From contig JABJNS010000072.1 of the NCBI GenBank assembly GCA_018664745.1, positions 1 through 10,354 on the forward strand: DNA of 10,354 nt. Reading direction: 5' to 3'. This document shows, piece after piece, positions 8,069 to 10,354 of this stretch; positions within the stretch are counted from its first letter, which is position 1; each line of letters opens with the position of its first letter. The notes below the pieces were generated by a model, which had not been told where the DNA came from, searched no databases, and saw nothing but the letters and a program-made list of their open reading frames with translations. Position numbers and translations under genes: made by a program. Origin of the DNA: Flavobacteriales bacterium. Lineage in GTDB: Bacteria; Bacteroidota; Bacteroidia; Flavobacteriales; BACL11.

Positions 8069-9280
8069 ATGAAAACATCAGCAGAATATATAGCATTAGA
8101 AGATAAGTATGGAGCGCACAACTACCACCCATTGCCAGTTGTTTTGGCAAAAGGTGAAGGCGTTTTTGTGTGGGATGTAGAAGGGAAAAAATATTATGAT
8201 TTTCTATCTTCTTATTCTGCCGTAAATCAAGGGCATTGCCATCCTAAAATTGTGGATGCACTTAAGCAACAAGCTGATATATTAACCCTTACTTCTCGTG
8301 CCTTTCATAATGATACTTTAGGGGAGTACGAAAAATACATTGCCGACTATTTTGGTTTTGATAAAGTACTCCCAATGAATACTGGTGCGGAGGCAGTTGA
8401 AACGGCACTTAAATTGTGTAGAAAATGGGCTTACCAAAAGAAAGGTCTAACTCCTGATTCAGCAAAAATTATTGTATGTGATGGAAATTTTCATGGGCGT
8501 ACAACTACTATTATTTCTTTCAGTAATGACCCAGATGCTAGGAAAGAATTTGGTCCTTATACTCCAGGGTTTATCAATATTCCTTATAACGATTTGGATG
8601 CACTTAAAGAAGCTTTAAAAGACCCAAATATTGCAGGATTTATGGCAGAGCCAATACAAGGAGAAGCAGGTGTTTTTGTTCCAGATGAAGGATATTTGAA
8701 AGGTGCGCAAGCTTTGTGTAAGGAGGCTGGGGTTTTATTTATTGCTGATGAGGTGCAAACAGGAATTGCTCGTACGGGTCAGTTATTGGCAGTAGATCAT
8801 GAAGGTGTAAAGCCGGATGTTTTAATTTTAGGTAAAGCAATTTCAGGTGGAGTATTTCCAGTTTCTGCAGTATTAGCGGATGATGAGGTGATGATGTGTA
8901 TTAAGCCTGGTGAGCATGGTTCTACTTTTGGAGGAAATCCTTTGGCAAACAAAGTTGCAATTGCAGCTTTAGAGGTGGTAAAAGAGGAAAAATTAGCTGA
9001 AAATGCTGAGCGTTTAGGAAAAATATTGAGAGATGAATTAGCTAATTTTGATAACGATATGATTACTTTGGTAAGAGGTAAAGGATTGCTAAATGCCATT
9101 GTAATAAAACCTAAAAACGGAAAAGAAGCCTGGGATGTTTGTTTAAAGTTAAGAGATAACGGATTATTAGCTAAACCAACTCATGGAGATATCATTCGTT
9201 TTGCACCTCCTTTAGTAATTACTGAAGAGCAATTAATGGACTGTATTGCTATTATTAAAAAGACGATACTTTCTTTTTAA
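8069..9280 (+). CDS. rocD: Ornithine--oxo-acid aminotransferase
   Basis: This is a PLP-dependent class III aminotransferase that moves the delta-amino group of ornithine to 2-oxoglutarate, giving glutamate 5-semialdehyde (in equilibrium with pyrroline-5-carboxylate) and glutamate. It links arginine/ornithine breakdown to proline and glutamate, in the cytosol. The PLP lysine is K256 in LILGKAISGG; D227 in FIADEVQTG contacts the pyridine nitrogen; TGAEAVETALK (105-115) forms the phosphate-binding loop. Residues that set ornithine aminotransferases apart are present: Y19, Y49, R144 (NFHGR) and E199 (QGEAGV), matching human Y55, Y85, R180 and E235 at a constant offset of 36. The C-terminus RFAPPLVI...KKTILSF is also family-typical. 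At 403 residues it matches the Bacillus enzyme (about 400) and the human enzyme without its leader peptide. It stands alone between a terminator and the next gene; no arginase or proline gene is visible. Acetylornithine aminotransferase (argD) is unlikely given the tyrosines. Confidence 0.96.
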   Translation: MKTSAEYIALEDKYGAHNYHPLPVVLAKGEGVFVWDVEGKKYYDFLSSYSAVNQGHCHPKIVDALKQQADILTLTSRAFHNDTLGEYEKYIADYFGFDKVLPMNTGAEAVETALKLCRKWAYQKKGLTPDSAKIIVCDGNFHGRTTTIISFSNDPDARKEFGPYTPGFINIPYNDLDALKEALKDPNIAGFMAEPIQGEAGVFVPDEGYLKGAQALCKEAGVLFIADEVQTGIARTGQLLAVDHEGVKPDVLILGKAISGGVFPVSAVLADDEVMMCIKPGEHGSTFGGNPLANKVAIAALEVVKEEKLAENAERLGKILRDELANFDNDMITLVRGKGLLNAIVIKPKNGKEAWDVCLKLRDNGLLAKPTHGDIIRFAPPLVITEEQLMDCIAIIKKTILSF

Positions 9281-9281
9281 A

Positions 9282-9348
9282 TTTGAAGTGAAACTTCAGA
9301 GTTTCTACAGATTTCAAACTTATTTTTGCATAAATTTTTGAAGTGAAA
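9282..9348 (+). repeat. 12-base direct repeat flanking the rocD-receptor gap
   Basis: TTTGAAGTGAAA occurs at 9282-9293, two bases after the rocD stop, and again at 9337-9348, where it contains the GTG start of the receptor gene. The copies are 55 bases apart. The first copy also forms a small hairpin, TGAAGT-GAA-ACTTCA (9284-9298), with no T-tract after it. The repeat may be a local duplication or chance in AT-rich DNA. Confidence 0.5.
9321..9328 (+). promoter_or_regulatory. Candidate -7 promoter element for the TonB-dependent receptor
   Basis: TATTTTTG matches TAnnTTTG exactly, 14 bases before the GTG start. No TTG sits at the usual -33 spacing. The leader would be under 10 bases, short but not unheard of in this phylum. 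With no strong terminator after rocD, read-through transcription is also possible. Confidence 0.35.
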
Positions 9349-10354
9349 AACTTTGTAATTATATTTTATATGCTTTCTTCTTATTTTTCTTTTTCTCAGA
9401 ATCAAAAGGATACTATTGTGTTTGATAGAGATTTACAAGAAGTAACTATCTCTGCTACAAAAACATCTAAATTAATAGATGATTTACCTATTCCCGTTAC
9501 AATAATCACCGAAAAAGAAATTCAAGAATTTAGTGCAAGTAAATTATATGATGTAATTACTAAGCAAACAGGCATTGTAAGTGTTACTACAAAAACAGGA
9601 ACTGAAGGATTGCAGATGCAAGGTTTAGATGCCTCATATACTACTATCCTTATTGATGGTTTTCCAGTTATAGGAAGGTCATTTGGAACTTTAGATTTAA
9701 ATAGAATTTCTGTAGGAGATATTGAAAGAATTGAAGTTATTAAAGGACCGTCTTCAAGCTTATATGGTTCCAATGCTTTAGGTGGCGTTATCAATCTTAT
9801 TAGTAAGAAGCAGATTGATGATGGATCGATAATCAACACCTCATTAAAACATGCTTCTTATAATACAACTAACTCTAGTTTAGTTTACAAATACAAAGAA
9901 GGAACTTTTCAGCTTTCAAATTCCATTGATTATTATAAAACAGATGGCTATGACTTAATAGATACTGATTTACTTAGCACTGTTAATCCTTATTCAAATT
10001 ACACCTTTCGCTCTAATTTAAAATATGCATTATCTGATAAACTTCTGTTAAATACTAATGGGCATTATTATAAGCAAGAACAAATAAATATTGCTACTGA
10101 TTCAAGTTCTTTATTAAAAGGTGAAAGCAATATTAAGGAATGGAGTCTTGGTACTTCTGCAAAATACTTGATAAATTCTAACTTCAATCAGCAGCTAGAG
10201 ATTTACAAAACTAATTATAGAGCTGATGAGTTTCTAAATACTGAGGATGGAGTGTTATATGAAGATAATTATTTCGACCATACATTATTGCAATCTGAGA
10301 TGAAATCATCTTTCACTTACAAAGGATTAAATAGCATATTAGGATTTGGTATAA
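9343..10354 (+). CDS. TonB-dependent outer-membrane receptor, N-terminal part (cut by window edge)
   Basis: This is an outer-membrane beta-barrel importer energised by TonB-ExbBD. The visible 337 residues begin with a Sec signal peptide, MKNFVIIFYMLSSYFSFSQ, then LQEVTISATKT (31-41), which resembles the strand and TonB-box region that precedes the plug. The plug domain runs from about 46 to 156 and ends in the diagnostic stretch IERIEVIKGPSSSLYGSNAL (127-146) followed by GGVINLIS. Alternating beta-barrel strands fill the rest. The frame is open at the right edge, so roughly the second half is missing. GTG at 9343 is chosen because it gives the Lys-containing n-region; the next ATG is residue 10 and would spoil the signal peptide, while a TAA at 9331-9333 blocks extension. 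There is no N-terminal carboxypeptidase-like domain and no SusD partner in view, so it resembles siderophore, haem or cobalamin receptors more than SusC. The substrate cannot be told. Confidence 0.93.
   Translation, partial: MKNFVIIFYMLSSYFSFSQNQKDTIVFDRDLQEVTISATKTSKLIDDLPIPVTIITEKEIQEFSASKLYDVITKQTGIVSVTTKTGTEGLQMQGLDASYTTILIDGFPVIGRSFGTLDLNRISVGDIERIEVIKGPSSSLYGSNALGGVINLISKKQIDDGSIINTSLKHASYNTTNSSLVYKYKEGTFQLSNSIDYYKTDGYDLIDTDLLSTVNPYSNYTFRSNLKYALSDKLLLNTNGHYYKQEQINIATDSSSLLKGESNIKEWSLGTSAKYLINSNFNQQLEIYKTNYRADEFLNTEDGVLYEDNYFDHTLLQSEMKSSFTYKGLNSILGFGI

Noticed and set aside
8797..9099. Minus-strand open frame inside rocD
   Set aside because: Antisense to strongly conserved aminotransferase sequence, so it cannot be under its own selection in any obvious way.
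9284..9305. Hairpin after rocD as an intrinsic terminator
   Set aside because: The stem is only six pairs with a three-base loop and is followed by GAGTTTCTACAG, not a T-tract.
9522..9839. Minus-strand open frame inside the receptor gene
   Set aside because: Antisense to the plug domain, whose motifs are clear on the plus strand.

Overview
The window reads as ordinary chromosomal DNA of a Bacteroidetes bacterium, most likely a marine or host-associated member of the Flavobacteriia. The support is strongly AT-rich DNA, near absence of Shine-Dalgarno sequences, several copies of the Bacteroidetes -7 promoter element TAnnTTTG in the gaps, and protein families typical of that phylum (a two-subunit AddAB-like nuclease, a TonB-dependent receptor, a eukaryote-like ornithine aminotransferase). 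The assignment rests on gene style, not on a marker gene.

Layout: on the minus strand, trkA (561-1898) runs into trkH (557 down to the left edge, cut off) with only 3 bases between them. Together they make a Trk-type potassium uptake system: TrkH is the membrane channel-like subunit and TrkA is the cytosolic nucleotide-binding gating subunit. A 165-base divergent gap (1899-2063) separates them from a plus-strand pair, an AddA/RecB-like helicase-nuclease (2064-5180, TTG start) and an AddB-like nuclease with four Fe-S-type cysteines (5177-7966). These overlap by 4 bases (ATGA) and should form one double-strand-break repair enzyme. A clear intrinsic terminator (8004-8047) closes that operon. Next come ornithine aminotransferase rocD (8069-9280) and the 5' part of an outer-membrane TonB-dependent receptor (9343 to the right edge, GTG start).

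The four units (K+ uptake, DNA repair, arginine/ornithine catabolism, outer-membrane import) share no evident pathway and look like housekeeping neighbours. I see no mobile element, CRISPR array, RNA gene or undescribed multi-gene system. The points worth a second look are small: non-ATG starts fixed by context, paired repeats in the addA leader, a terminator whose T-tract doubles as a promoter element, two promoter-like boxes before trkA, and an AddB-type subunit that has lost its ATP-binding motif but kept its nuclease and Fe-S cysteines.
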